A DNA stretch of 44,932 nt from Flavobacteriales bacterium (GCA_011525195.1 WTIP01000087.1:1-44932); one strand, 5' to 3'. Shown: positions 27,681-36,868, counted from the first letter of the stretch. Translations and numbers: made by a program. Notes: generated by a model not told the origin, from the sequence alone.

Positions 27681-30533
27681 ATGCCGAAAGTAAATTCCAT
27701 TAAAAGTATTCTAGTTATTGGTTCAGGTCCCATTGTTATTGGTCAGGCCTGTGAATTTGATTACTCGGGTTCCCAAGCCCTTCGTTCATTAAGAGAAGAC
27801 GGGATAGAAACCATTTTAATTAATTCCAATCCAGCCACCATCATGACCGACCCTACTATGGCGGATCATGTTTATTTACTTCCCTTGACTGCGAAGTCAA
27901 TTGTTCAAATTTTAAAAGAACACCCTCAAATTGATGCAGTACTACCTACTATGGGTGGGCAAACGGCTTTAAACCTGTGTATAGAGGTAGACGAAAAAGG
28001 AATTTGGGAAGACTTTAATGTAAAACTTATTGGGGTCAATATTGATGCCATAAATATTACCGAAGACCGTGAGAAATTTCGTGAGCTCATGGAAAAGATA
28101 GAGGTTCCCATGGCACCACAAGCTACGGCAACTTCTTTTTTAAGAGGAAAAGAAATTGCCCAAGAATTTGGATTTCCTCTTTGTATCCGCGCTTCCTACA
28201 CATTAGGGGGAGCAGGAGCAGCCATCGTGTATAATGAGGAAGATTTTGATGAATTAATGCGTCGTGGACTCGAAATTTCTCCCATACATGAAGTCATGAT
28301 CGATAAAGCCATGATGGGTTGGAAAGAATACGAATTGGAGCTTTTACGAGATAAAAACGATAATGTAGTCATTATCTGTTCAATTGAAAATATGGATCCA
28401 ATGGGAATTCATACTGGAGACTCGATTACTGTAGCCCCAGCGATGACACTTTCTGATAGGACTTTTCAAAAAATGCGCGATATGGCCATTAAAATGATGA
28501 GAAGTATCGGAGATTTTTCTGGGGGATGTAATGTTCAGTTTGCCGTCAGTCCAGACGAAAAAGAAGATATAATTGCCATTGAGATTAATCCTCGGGTGTC
28601 TCGATCCTCAGCGCTGGCGAGTAAGGCTACAGGCTATCCGATTGCGAAAATAGCCTCTAAACTTGCTATTGGTTACAGCTTAGATGAGTTGGATAATCAA
28701 ATTACTAAATCGACTTCTGCACTTTTTGAGCCAACGCTTGACTATGTAATTGTAAAAATTCCGCGCTGGAATTTTGATAAATTTGAAGGATCAGATCGAA
28801 CTCTTGGACTTCAAATGAAGGCCGTCGGAGAGGTTATGGGAATAGGGCGTTCCTTCCAAGAAGCCCTTCACAAAGCAACACAGTCGCTTGAAGTCAAACG
28901 AAATGGCTTAGGAGCTGATGGAAAGGGGTTAAGAGATTACGATCAAATCATTGAGAAGCTGACCCACGCCAGTTGGGATCGTGTATTTGTAATTTATGAC
29001 GCCATTCAAACGGGGATTCCATTAAGAAGAATACATGAAATCACAAAAATTGACATGTGGTTTCTTAGGCAATATGAAGAATTGCACTTGCTTGAACAAG
29101 AGCTCACTAATTACGATATAAATACAGTAGATGAAGCTTTATTATTAGAGGCAAAGCAAAAAGGCTTCGCAGACCGCCAGGTAGCACATATGCTTAAGTG
29201 TCTTGAAAGTGAAGTTTATAAGAAGCGAACAGAATTAGGAATCCAGCGCGTTTACAAACTCGTGGATACCTGTGCAGCAGAATTTGCTGCTCAAACGCCT
29301 TATTATTACTCAACTTTTGAAGCGGCAGTTCAGAAAAAAGGAGGAGTTGCCCAAAGTGAAAATGAGAGTAAGGTGAGTGACCGTAAAAAAATTGTTGTTT
29401 TGGGGTCAGGTCCCAACCGAATCGGTCAGGGAATTGAATTTGATTATTGTTGTGTACACGGGGTATTAGCCGCAAGCGAATGTGATTACGAAACAATAAT
29501 GATTAATTGCAACCCTGAAACGGTCTCTACAGACTTTGATGTTGCTGATAAACTTTATTTTGAACCTGTTTTTTGGGAGCATATTTTTGATATCATTCAA
29601 CACGAACAGCCAGAGGGTGTTATTGTACAGTTAGGGGGCCAAACGGCATTAAAACTGGCAGAAAAATTAGATCGATATGGCATCAAAATCATCGGGACTA
29701 GTTTCCAATCTCTTGATTTAGCCGAAGACAGAGGAAGCTTTTCAACTTTACTTAAAAATAATGAGATTCCTTATCCCGAGTTTGGTGTGGCGCAAACTGC
29801 TGATGAGGCACTCCAACTTGCCGATGAGCTTGATTTTCCGATTCTTGTTCGCCCTTCCTATGTTTTGGGGGGTCAAGGAATGAAGATCGTCATTAATAAA
29901 GAGGACTTAGAGGCACATGTAGTAGATTTACTTCAAAAAATTCCAAATAATAAATTACTCTTGGATCATTACCTTGATGGGGCTATCGAATGTGAAGCAG
30001 ATGCCATTTGTGATGGTGAAAATGTATACATTATAGGAATTATGGAGCATATAGAACCCTGCGGAATTCATTCTGGGGATTCTAATGCGACACTTCCCGT
30101 CTTTAATATTGGAGAATTTGTACTCCAACAAATCAAAGACCACACGAAAAAAATAGCGCTGGCGCTTAATACCATAGGACTCATTAATATACAATACGCT
30201 GTAAAAGACGATAAAGTCTATGTGATAGAGGCCAACCCAAGGGCTTCAAGAACGGTTCCTTTTATTGCGAAAGCTTATGACGAGCCTTATGTAAATTATG
30301 CCACCAAAGTTATGTTAGGTGAGAAGAAAATTACAGATTTCGATTTTAATCCAAAGTTAGAAGGGTATGCCATCAAACAGCCTGTTTTCTCATTTAATAA
30401 ATTTCCAAATGTCAATAAACAACTAGGTCCGGAGATGAAAAGTACAGGAGAAAGTATTCTCTTTATAGAAAACTTAAAAGACGATGCATTTTATGATTTA
30501 TACGCAAGACGTAAAATGTATTTGACCAAATAA
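27681..30533 (+). CDS. carB: carbamoyl-phosphate synthase large subunit (no C-terminal MGS-like domain)
   Basis: 'MPKVNSIKSILVIGSGPIVIGQACEFDYSGSQA', second half 'IVVLGSGPNRIGQGIEFDYCCVH'; ends shortly after 'LGPEMKSTGESILF'. Confidence 0.96.
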   Translation: MPKVNSIKSILVIGSGPIVIGQACEFDYSGSQALRSLREDGIETILINSNPATIMTDPTMADHVYLLPLTAKSIVQILKEHPQIDAVLPTMGGQTALNLCIEVDEKGIWEDFNVKLIGVNIDAINITEDREKFRELMEKIEVPMAPQATATSFLRGKEIAQEFGFPLCIRASYTLGGAGAAIVYNEEDFDELMRRGLEISPIHEVMIDKAMMGWKEYELELLRDKNDNVVIICSIENMDPMGIHTGDSITVAPAMTLSDRTFQKMRDMAIKMMRSIGDFSGGCNVQFAVSPDEKEDIIAIEINPRVSRSSALASKATGYPIAKIASKLAIGYSLDELDNQITKSTSALFEPTLDYVIVKIPRWNFDKFEGSDRTLGLQMKAVGEVMGIGRSFQEALHKATQSLEVKRNGLGADGKGLRDYDQIIEKLTHASWDRVFVIYDAIQTGIPLRRIHEITKIDMWFLRQYEELHLLEQELTNYDINTVDEALLLEAKQKGFADRQVAHMLKCLESEVYKKRTELGIQRVYKLVDTCAAEFAAQTPYYYSTFEAAVQKKGGVAQSENESKVSDRKKIVVLGSGPNRIGQGIEFDYCCVHGVLAASECDYETIMINCNPETVSTDFDVADKLYFEPVFWEHIFDIIQHEQPEGVIVQLGGQTALKLAEKLDRYGIKIIGTSFQSLDLAEDRGSFSTLLKNNEIPYPEFGVAQTADEALQLADELDFPILVRPSYVLGGQGMKIVINKEDLEAHVVDLLQKIPNNKLLLDHYLDGAIECEADAICDGENVYIIGIMEHIEPCGIHSGDSNATLPVFNIGEFVLQQIKDHTKKIALALNTIGLINIQYAVKDDKVYVIEANPRASRTVPFIAKAYDEPYVNYATKVMLGEKKITDFDFNPKLEGYAIKQPVFSFNKFPNVNKQLGPEMKSTGESILFIENLKDDAFYDLYARRKMYLTK

Positions 30534-30570
30534 GAGAATTTCGTTAGCTTTACGAAAACAACGAAGACCT

Positions 30571-31053
30571 ATGCAAAGGATAGAAATGAAAGCTGTTTTT
30601 GGATTGATTCTAATTGCTGTATTAATGCGACTGGTTCCTCATCCACCAAATTTTGCCCCGATTACGAGCATCGCACTTTTCTCAGGCATTCATTTTGCTA
30701 ATAAACGTCTTGCCATTTTGATACCACTGTGCGCTATGCTTCTCTCTGATCTTTTTATAGGTTTACATGAGCTTATCCCCGTTATCTATCTCTCTTTTCT
30801 ATTAATTTCCGTGATGAGCTTTTATCTTAAATCATTATCTATTGCAGCGGTATTACTAGGTTCTACTTTATTTTTTATAGTCAGTAATTTAGGGGTTTGG
30901 TATTTTTATTATCCCCATTCTTGGGCTGGCCTGATGAGTTGTTTTGTATTGGCACTTCCTTTTTTCGCAAGCGCGCTGGCGGGTGATTTATTTTATGCTG
31001 CGGCTTTACAATTTTCATTCAAAAAAATCAGCCGTATATCATTTAGTATTTAA
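30571..31053 (+). CDS. DUF6580-like small integral membrane protein
   Basis: Multiple TM helices: 'AVLMRLVPHPPNFAPITSIALFSGIHFANKRLAILIPLCAMLLSDLFIGLHELIPVIY...VSNLGVWYFYYPHSWAGLMSCFVLALPFF'. Confidence 0.7.
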   Translation: MQRIEMKAVFGLILIAVLMRLVPHPPNFAPITSIALFSGIHFANKRLAILIPLCAMLLSDLFIGLHELIPVIYLSFLLISVMSFYLKSLSIAAVLLGSTLFFIVSNLGVWYFYYPHSWAGLMSCFVLALPFFASALAGDLFYAAALQFSFKKISRISFSI

Positions 31054-31073
31054 TTAGGAGTAGTACCTTTGAA

Positions 31074-31081
31074 TTAAAGGT
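31074..31081 (+). promoter_or_regulatory. Putative -7 element (TACCTTTG) for the riboswitch/BtuB transcript
   Basis: Exact TAnnTTTG match immediately 5' of the riboswitch P1 strand; weak -33. Confidence 0.5.
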
Positions 31082-31083
31082 GC

Positions 31084-31245
31084 TCATTAGTTTGAGTGAA
31101 AAGAGAATTTGGTGTAAATCCAAGACTGTACCCGCAACTGTAAACTTGACATTGTTCAATGTTGTATTTAATTCGTACTTAAGCCACTGTCCGCTTTGGG
31201 ACGGGAAGGTGAATTAAATAAGTAAGTCAGGAGACCTGCCTTTAA
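31084..31245 (+). promoter_or_regulatory. Cobalamin (B12) riboswitch aptamer
   Basis: P1 TTAAAGG (31084-31090)/CCTTTAA (31239-31245); 'GTGTAAATCCAAGACTGTACCCGCAACTGTAA', B12 box 'AAGCCACTGTCC...GGGACGGGAAGG', 'AAGTCAGGAGACCTGCC'; internal 8-bp helix TTTAATTC (31167-31174)/GAATTAAA (31211-31218). Confidence 0.95.
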
Positions 31246-31297
31246 AGTTTAATGTTTTTGATCTCGGGAAAAAGATTAGGAACGTAGATCAGTTTAT

Positions 31298-33157
31298 ATG
31301 TATTTCAAAAATCGGTATTTCTTTTTACCTCTACTTTGTAGCAGCTTATTTTGTTTAAATGCGCAAACAGTTAATAAAGACAGCCTTTCGCTTCGTACAA
31401 CTGCTCTAGAGGAGGTTGTAGTCAGTGATTCTCGTTTTCCCCTAAAGCGGACTCAATCGGGTAAACCCATTATCAAAATTGAAGCCGAAGAATTATCAAA
31501 ATTTCAAGGGTTAGGATTGAGCGAATTACTTCGTCAATACGCTGGAATTGAGATTATTGGGAGTCAGTCCTATGCAGGGCAAAATAAAACCCTTTCTTTA
31601 AGAGGAGGTAGAAATAGACAGGTATTAATTTTGATTGACGGTCTAAGAGTAGCTGATCCCTCAAGGATTGATACTGATTTCAATTTAAATTTTTTGAGCA
31701 TAGATCAGATCGAATCTATTGAAATTATGAAAGGTGCCTCCAGCACACTCTACGGCAGTTCTGCAGCTACAGGAGTCATCAATATCCAAACAAAACAACC
31801 GGAGTTAGGCTTTAATGCTCAATTACAAAGTAGTTTTGGATCAGAACGAGACCAGCATACATCTTTTGACCTCAATTTATTTAAAAATAGTTTAGACTTG
31901 AGCTATGGCAACGATAAATGGAGAGCAAAAGCGTATGCTTTTACCCATCAATCTTCAGGAATGAGTGCTGTTATTGGCCCGGAAATAGACCCTTTTCAGC
32001 ATTTTAATGCAGGGGGAAGTATACACTTTGATTCTCAATCGAATTTTGATTTTCAAGCCGGTTATGATCGTTCTTCTATCAACGCAGATTATGATAATAG
32101 CTTTCCTTTAGAAGATGCCGATTTCAAGCTAACAACCACTATGGATCGGCTTTATTTTAACCCCAATTACGATTATAATAATGGAGGGCTGCGCTTGCGC
32201 ATGGGAATACAAAAAAGCCTTCGTGATTTTCAAAGTAATTACCCTTTTAGTACCCTTGGAGAAAACCTTCAATTGGAACTCAATAACAGATATGTCTTCG
32301 GTTCCAAATTTTATACTGTTGTAGGTTTGCTCTTTCAGAATCAAAAAGCAGATTATGAGGGGGGTCAATTTCAGAATCAGACAGATATTTTTGCAAATAT
32401 TGTCGCATTACTTTCCGAGCAGTTTAGGATTAATATGGGGAGTAGACTTAATCAACACGGCAGTTATGGCAGTCATTTTACTTACAGTATTAATCCTTCT
32501 TATACCATGGTACAATCAGACCAGCGGTCATTTAAATTTTTTACTGCCCTGAGTTCTGCTTTTATTGCGCCCAGCTTGTATCAATTGTATGACCCCTATG
32601 CTGGAAATGAGGCTTTAAAACCTGAAGAAAACACCTCTTTTGAGCTAGGCGTAGCTTACCAAGGATTGAACTGGAATTTAAATACGGCCTATTTTTATAG
32701 AAATGAAAACCCTTCCTTGATCTATGACCTGAGTAGTTACCGTTATGAAAATGCGCAACAAGATGCTACTTATAAAGGCTTTGAAGTGCAAGTAACGGGA
32801 AAGTTAGCCAAGAAGCTTAAAATTGACCTTCAAAGCACCTATACTAACACTCAAGATGGAGATTTACGCTATTTACCTAAATTTTCTTCTCAATCGGCGC
32901 TTGTTTATCTAATCAACACCAAGCGTCAAGTAAATATTCGCCTACAATCTACAGGGAAGCGCTTTGGACTGGATAATACAACTGTTTTAGAGCCTTACAC
33001 TCTTTTGCATTTAAGTTTTCAAAATAAACTCGAACGTATCCCGCTTCAGTTTTTTTTCCACGCGACCAATTTGCTCAATACAGACTATATTGAAATTGAA
33101 AATTATACGACTCGAGGAAGAAATTTTATTCTTGGATTGAATTACCACTTCCCTTAA
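31298..33157 (+). CDS. TonB-dependent receptor, BtuB-like, probable corrinoid transporter
   Basis: Plug domain 'LSELLRQYAGIEIIGSQSYAGQNKTLSLRGGRNRQVLILIDGLRVADPS...IESIEIMKGASSTLYGSSAATGVINI'; directly downstream of the cobalamin riboswitch. Confidence 0.92.
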   Translation: MYFKNRYFFLPLLCSSLFCLNAQTVNKDSLSLRTTALEEVVVSDSRFPLKRTQSGKPIIKIEAEELSKFQGLGLSELLRQYAGIEIIGSQSYAGQNKTLSLRGGRNRQVLILIDGLRVADPSRIDTDFNLNFLSIDQIESIEIMKGASSTLYGSSAATGVINIQTKQPELGFNAQLQSSFGSERDQHTSFDLNLFKNSLDLSYGNDKWRAKAYAFTHQSSGMSAVIGPEIDPFQHFNAGGSIHFDSQSNFDFQAGYDRSSINADYDNSFPLEDADFKLTTTMDRLYFNPNYDYNNGGLRLRMGIQKSLRDFQSNYPFSTLGENLQLELNNRYVFGSKFYTVVGLLFQNQKADYEGGQFQNQTDIFANIVALLSEQFRINMGSRLNQHGSYGSHFTYSINPSYTMVQSDQRSFKFFTALSSAFIAPSLYQLYDPYAGNEALKPEENTSFELGVAYQGLNWNLNTAYFYRNENPSLIYDLSSYRYENAQQDATYKGFEVQVTGKLAKKLKIDLQSTYTNTQDGDLRYLPKFSSQSALVYLINTKRQVNIRLQSTGKRFGLDNTTVLEPYTLLHLSFQNKLERIPLQFFFHATNLLNTDYIEIENYTTRGRNFILGLNYHFP

Positions 33158-34679
33158 CAAGGGTAAAGGCAGGTTCAATATGCATATCTTGAATCTTTGT
33201 CAGCAAAGGATCTTTAAGAATCCATTCTTTAGGATGCATGGGTTGAGACAAACGAATTTTTGCACTTCCAGTCAATATATTTACCGCATTTGCCAAAAGC
33301 GGGTCACTTAGCTCTCCTAATTCCCCCATGTCTCGAATATTTTCAGTTTTAGGGACTTGGGGTTCTAATCCATCGGCATAGTCTGCAAAACCATCTTTAT
33401 TGGCAATTTTTAAAACAATTGGTTGCATGGCATAATTGTGATCTGGATTTTTTGTTCCCTGATTATCGATATAGTCATAAACGGTTATGGACCCTACATT
33501 TTTACCAACAGTTTGTTCCCCCACATGAATAACCTCAATATAAGAAGACAAACTATTAATCAGTAATTCGCTGGCAGAGGCCGACTCAGAAGTGGTAATG
33601 ATGGCCACTTTATCGAATAATAGTGAATTAATGGACTCATTATTTTCACTTAGCGCACTGACAAATTTATCGATTAGGGTTTCCGCACCAAATTCTTGTT
33701 CTATATAAGCTTCTAATTTAGCATTCCACTGTTCTCTGGAAAAAACCTCACCCGTAAACTGTCCAGTAATCATACTGGCTAATTCGATACAGTTTCTTAC
33801 TGAGCCCCCTCCATTATAGCGTAGGTCAAGGATTAATTCATCTATCCCTTCTGATTGAAACTGTCCAAATATTTCATTTAACGCTGGGCTTTTATCCGCT
33901 ACAAATTGGTTATACATTAAATACCCTATTTTTTTTGATGAGGTATCTAAAATTTTATGGACTTGAATAGGATTTGTTTCAAAATTTTCCTCTTTTGTAA
34001 GTTCAACCTCCAGACCATTCGGACTTAATGCTCCCCCTACAAGATCAGCCATATTTAGCGTATAGGTAAGATCATCACCAAAGAGCAGACTTCTATAATT
34101 ATTCACAGTGAGGGTAGTACCATTGACACCCGTAAAAAAATCACCACGGTTAATTTCTTTGGTAGACGCGTCTGAATCTGCTAAGATATATTTTACATAT
34201 CCTACTACTTCTGTACAGTCTTGGCAAGCTAAAGTCAAACCAAATTCAACACCATTTGAGGCGTAAATCCCTTGCAGTAAATTTTCTAACTCTTTATAAT
34301 CATCTTGAATCCAGCTGAAACGGTCATCACCGTGTTTTAGAGATTCAAAAAAATCATCAGGATTCGGATTGTTATTAATAAATTGAGCATAAGCTTTTTT
34401 GTCAAAGGCTTTGGAGTCTGCGAGATTAGGTACCGCCTCTTGCCAATAATAATAGGTATTCAGACCTTGCCATACAAAGTCACTTATTTGTAGATCACCC
34501 TCTAAACTAATGGCCGTATCATCAGTGTCTTGTTGGGTATTTTCAGTAGTTTGTGTTGTATCGGTAATACTGAGATCTTCCGTTACCTCATCTTTTTTAC
34601 AGGCTGTAATTGCTATTGTAATTCCCAACAGCAAAAAAAATACAATTCTGTACTTCTTAGATCGCTCCATTAATTTCAT
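33126..34679 (-). CDS. S41 family peptidase (C-terminal processing protease-like) lipoprotein
   Basis: Lipobox-like 'GITIAITAC', 'LILDLRYNGGGSVRNCIELASMI', 'VAIITTSESASASELLINSL', 'VGEQTVGKNVGSI'. Confidence 0.92.
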   Translation of the reverse strand: MKLMERSKKYRIVFFLLLGITIAITACKKDEVTEDLSITDTTQTTENTQQDTDDTAISLEGDLQISDFVWQGLNTYYYWQEAVPNLADSKAFDKKAYAQFINNNPNPDDFFESLKHGDDRFSWIQDDYKELENLLQGIYASNGVEFGLTLACQDCTEVVGYVKYILADSDASTKEINRGDFFTGVNGTTLTVNNYRSLLFGDDLTYTLNMADLVGGALSPNGLEVELTKEENFETNPIQVHKILDTSSKKIGYLMYNQFVADKSPALNEIFGQFQSEGIDELILDLRYNGGGSVRNCIELASMITGQFTGEVFSREQWNAKLEAYIEQEFGAETLIDKFVSALSENNESINSLLFDKVAIITTSESASASELLINSLSSYIEVIHVGEQTVGKNVGSITVYDYIDNQGTKNPDHNYAMQPIVLKIANKDGFADYADGLEPQVPKTENIRDMGELGELSDPLLANAVNILTGSAKIRLSQPMHPKEWILKDPLLTKIQDMHIEPAFTLVKGSGNSIQE

Positions 34680-34696
34680 CTTGCAATTATTTTGTT

Positions 34697-34704
34697 CAAA
34701 TGTA
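34697..34704 (-). promoter_or_regulatory. Putative -7 element (TACATTTG) for the S41 peptidase gene
   Basis: Minus-strand TACATTTG matches TAnnTTTG, 17 nt upstream of the ORF start. Confidence 0.4.
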
Positions 34705-34788
34705 GAGAAAAGCTTTTATTATTTAAAAGTTTTTAAGCCACTGTAACATATTGCTTGTACATTCGTCTAAATTAAAAGAACAAAAAAA

Positions 34789-35316
34789 GTGCAGTTGACC
34801 GCAGAATCTTCTTTTTTAAATCAACTTGAGCAGTTGAGGGATAAGATTTACCGAATTACGAAAAGAATTCTTATCTCTCAAGAAGAAGCTGAAGATGCTA
34901 CTCAAGAGGTGATTATCAGACTATGGCAAATGGAGACGTCAAAGCGAGCGGAGGTAAAAAGTTTAGAAGCCTATTCGGTTACAATGGCTAAAAAATATTG
35001 TATGGATCGTTTAAAATCAAAACAAGCTCAAAATCTTTCTTTAGAAGGGCGTTTTGACTCAGCTGTTGAAGCCTCTTTATTAAAAAAAGTAGAAACTTCA
35101 GATGCACTACTATGGGTAGGTAAATTAATTGACCAACTACCAGAAAAAGAGCGAATGATCATACAATTGAGAGAAATCGAAAATTATGATTTTAACACAA
35201 TTTCTGACATTTTAAATTTACCAGAGGGCACAGTAAGAGTCTACCTCTCTCGGACACGAAAAAAATTAAGAAAGCAGTTTTTAGAAATACAAAACCATGG
35301 AATTAAAAAAGATTAA
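34789..35316 (+). CDS. RNA polymerase sigma factor, sigma-70/ECF family
   Basis: 'ISQEEAEDATQEVIIRLWQ', 'LPEKERMIIQLREIENYDFNTISDILNLPEGTVRVYLSRTRKKLRKQF'; GTG start. Confidence 0.94.
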   Translation: MQLTAESSFLNQLEQLRDKIYRITKRILISQEEAEDATQEVIIRLWQMETSKRAEVKSLEAYSVTMAKKYCMDRLKSKQAQNLSLEGRFDSAVEASLLKKVETSDALLWVGKLIDQLPEKERMIIQLREIENYDFNTISDILNLPEGTVRVYLSRTRKKLRKQFLEIQNHGIKKD

Positions 35317-35728
35317 ATCCTTATTAGAGAAATACAATGAGGGCGAAACAACCCTTCAAGAAGAAATTCAACTGCGGGATTACTTTACCCAGCAAGAATC
35401 AGTTCCTGAAGAGTGGGTTGTTTACCGTCAACTTTTTCAATATTATGCGCAAGCTCAAAAAGAAACCCTTTCTTCGCAAAAGAAGGAAAAGTCTTTTTCT
35501 ACAAAAACTTTACTGCTTGTTGCTGCTGGTGCAGCTCTTGTCTTTTCTTTACAACTTTTGGGTTTTTTTGAGACCCTATTAGCCCCCAATAATGAAGAAG
35601 CGGCAAAACTTGTATTCCAAGAATTTCAAAACCAAATGAAAACAGTGTCTACTCATCTCAATAAAGTTGCTGAAAAAGCAGCTTATTTGGATTATTGGAA
35701 CACTAAAACACAAAAACTAATTAAATAA
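35297..35728 (+). CDS. single-TM candidate anti-sigma factor
   Basis: 'IKSLLEKYNEGETTLQEEIQLRDYFTQQESVPEEWVVYRQLFQYY', TM 'LLLVAAGAALVFSLQLLGFF'; overlaps the sigma gene by 20 nt. Confidence 0.6.
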   Translation: MELKKIKSLLEKYNEGETTLQEEIQLRDYFTQQESVPEEWVVYRQLFQYYAQAQKETLSSQKKEKSFSTKTLLLVAAGAALVFSLQLLGFFETLLAPNNEEAAKLVFQEFQNQMKTVSTHLNKVAEKAAYLDYWNTKTQKLIK

Positions 35729-35733
35729 AAATC

Positions 35734-36306
35734 ATGAAAAAAAATCAATTACTTATTCCTCTATTCCTCTTCTCAGTATGGTTGTCTGGACAGACAATCT
35801 TTGAGCGCTATGCAGATAATAGCGAGGTAACCCTTGTTTCAATAAGTCCTAAAATGTTTAAAATGCTTGGACAAATGAATCTAAGTGAAGATGACCCTGA
35901 GGCTCAAGAATACCTTCAAATGGTGAGTAGTATCTCTAATTTTAAAGTTCTGATTTCCAGTAATCAAGAAATCAGTAAAGAAATGCTAAGCTGGGTGAAT
36001 CAGCAGGTTTCGAAACAAGACCTAGACGAACTGATGAGTATCAAAGATCAAGAAGCAGATGTTACTTTTTATGTAAAAGAAGGTGAAAAAGAAGATTATG
36101 TTGAACAATTACTCATGTATGTCAATGAGCGTAAAAATGAAGACAATCAAAACGCTAATCTGAAGTTTAATGGAAAAGAAATAAAAGCAGTACTGATGCT
36201 TTTGGAGGGTATGATTGATTTGAATAAAATTTCAAAATTAACAGATCAGATGAATTTACCGGGAGGGAATCAATTAAAAAAGGCCCAGCAGAAAAAATCA
36301 CTATAA
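35734..36306 (+). CDS. DUF4252-like exported protein
   Basis: 'FERYADNSEVTLVSISPKMFKMLGQMNLSEDDPEAQEYLQMVSSISNFKVLISS' after a signal peptide. Confidence 0.75.
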   Translation: MKKNQLLIPLFLFSVWLSGQTIFERYADNSEVTLVSISPKMFKMLGQMNLSEDDPEAQEYLQMVSSISNFKVLISSNQEISKEMLSWVNQQVSKQDLDELMSIKDQEADVTFYVKEGEKEDYVEQLLMYVNERKNEDNQNANLKFNGKEIKAVLMLLEGMIDLNKISKLTDQMNLPGGNQLKKAQQKKSL

Positions 36307-36862
36307 ATGAAAAAGAAAGTTCTTTATTTAGTGCCTTTGCTTATAGGGATTCTATCTATTTCCTGTAAGCAAGGGCCAAGTCTTCAGCAGTATTTTGTTG
36401 AAAAAATGGACGATCCTTCCTTTTTAATTGTCAACCTTCCATTACCATTAGATAGTTTATTTCAAAAAGATTTAACCCCTCAAGATCAAGCATTTAAAAG
36501 GAGTGAATAAATTAAATTTACTTGTTCATAGAAAAGATACAATTAATGCTGCAGGCTATCTAAATGAAGTTGCCCAACTCAAGGATATTTTGGCTGCTTC
36601 GCGTTATCAACATTTAATGGATTTTAAAACTTTTGATACTGCCCAAGGCAATCTATTATTTGAAGGGGAACTGGATCAAATAGACGAGGGGATTATTTTT
36701 ATCGAAGTCGAACAGTTTGGCTTTGGAGTCTTGCGGGTTCTAGGCACACAAATAAATCCAGGAGTTTTACTGGGTCTGGGTAAAAAAATGAATGAAGAAC
36801 AACTTAAAAATAACCTCGAAGGAACAATTGGTTCACTAGGCGCATTTTTAGACCGACCCTGA
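36307..36862 (+). pseudogene. DUF4252-like lipoprotein gene split into two frames (36307..36510 and 36503..36862); frameshifted or recoded
   Basis: N-terminal piece 'MKKKVLYLVPLLIGILSISCKQGPSLQQYFVEKMDDPSFLIVNLPLPLDS...' ends at TAA; the rest 'VNKLNLLVHRKDTINAAGYLNEVAQLKDILAASRYQHLMDF...' continues in the +1 frame. Confidence 0.7.
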
Positions 36863-36868
36863 TTGGTT

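Noticed and set aside
31149-31162. ACATTGTTCAATGT inverted repeat as a protein operator
   Set aside because: It lies inside the cobalamin riboswitch aptamer and is better explained as one of its variable hairpins.
36490-36512. Canonical -1 programmed frameshift on TTTAAAA at the DUF4252 split
   Set aside because: The zero-frame phase is TTT AAA AGG, not X XXY YYZ, and the downstream frame is +1 rather than -1, so the classic heptamer model does not fit.
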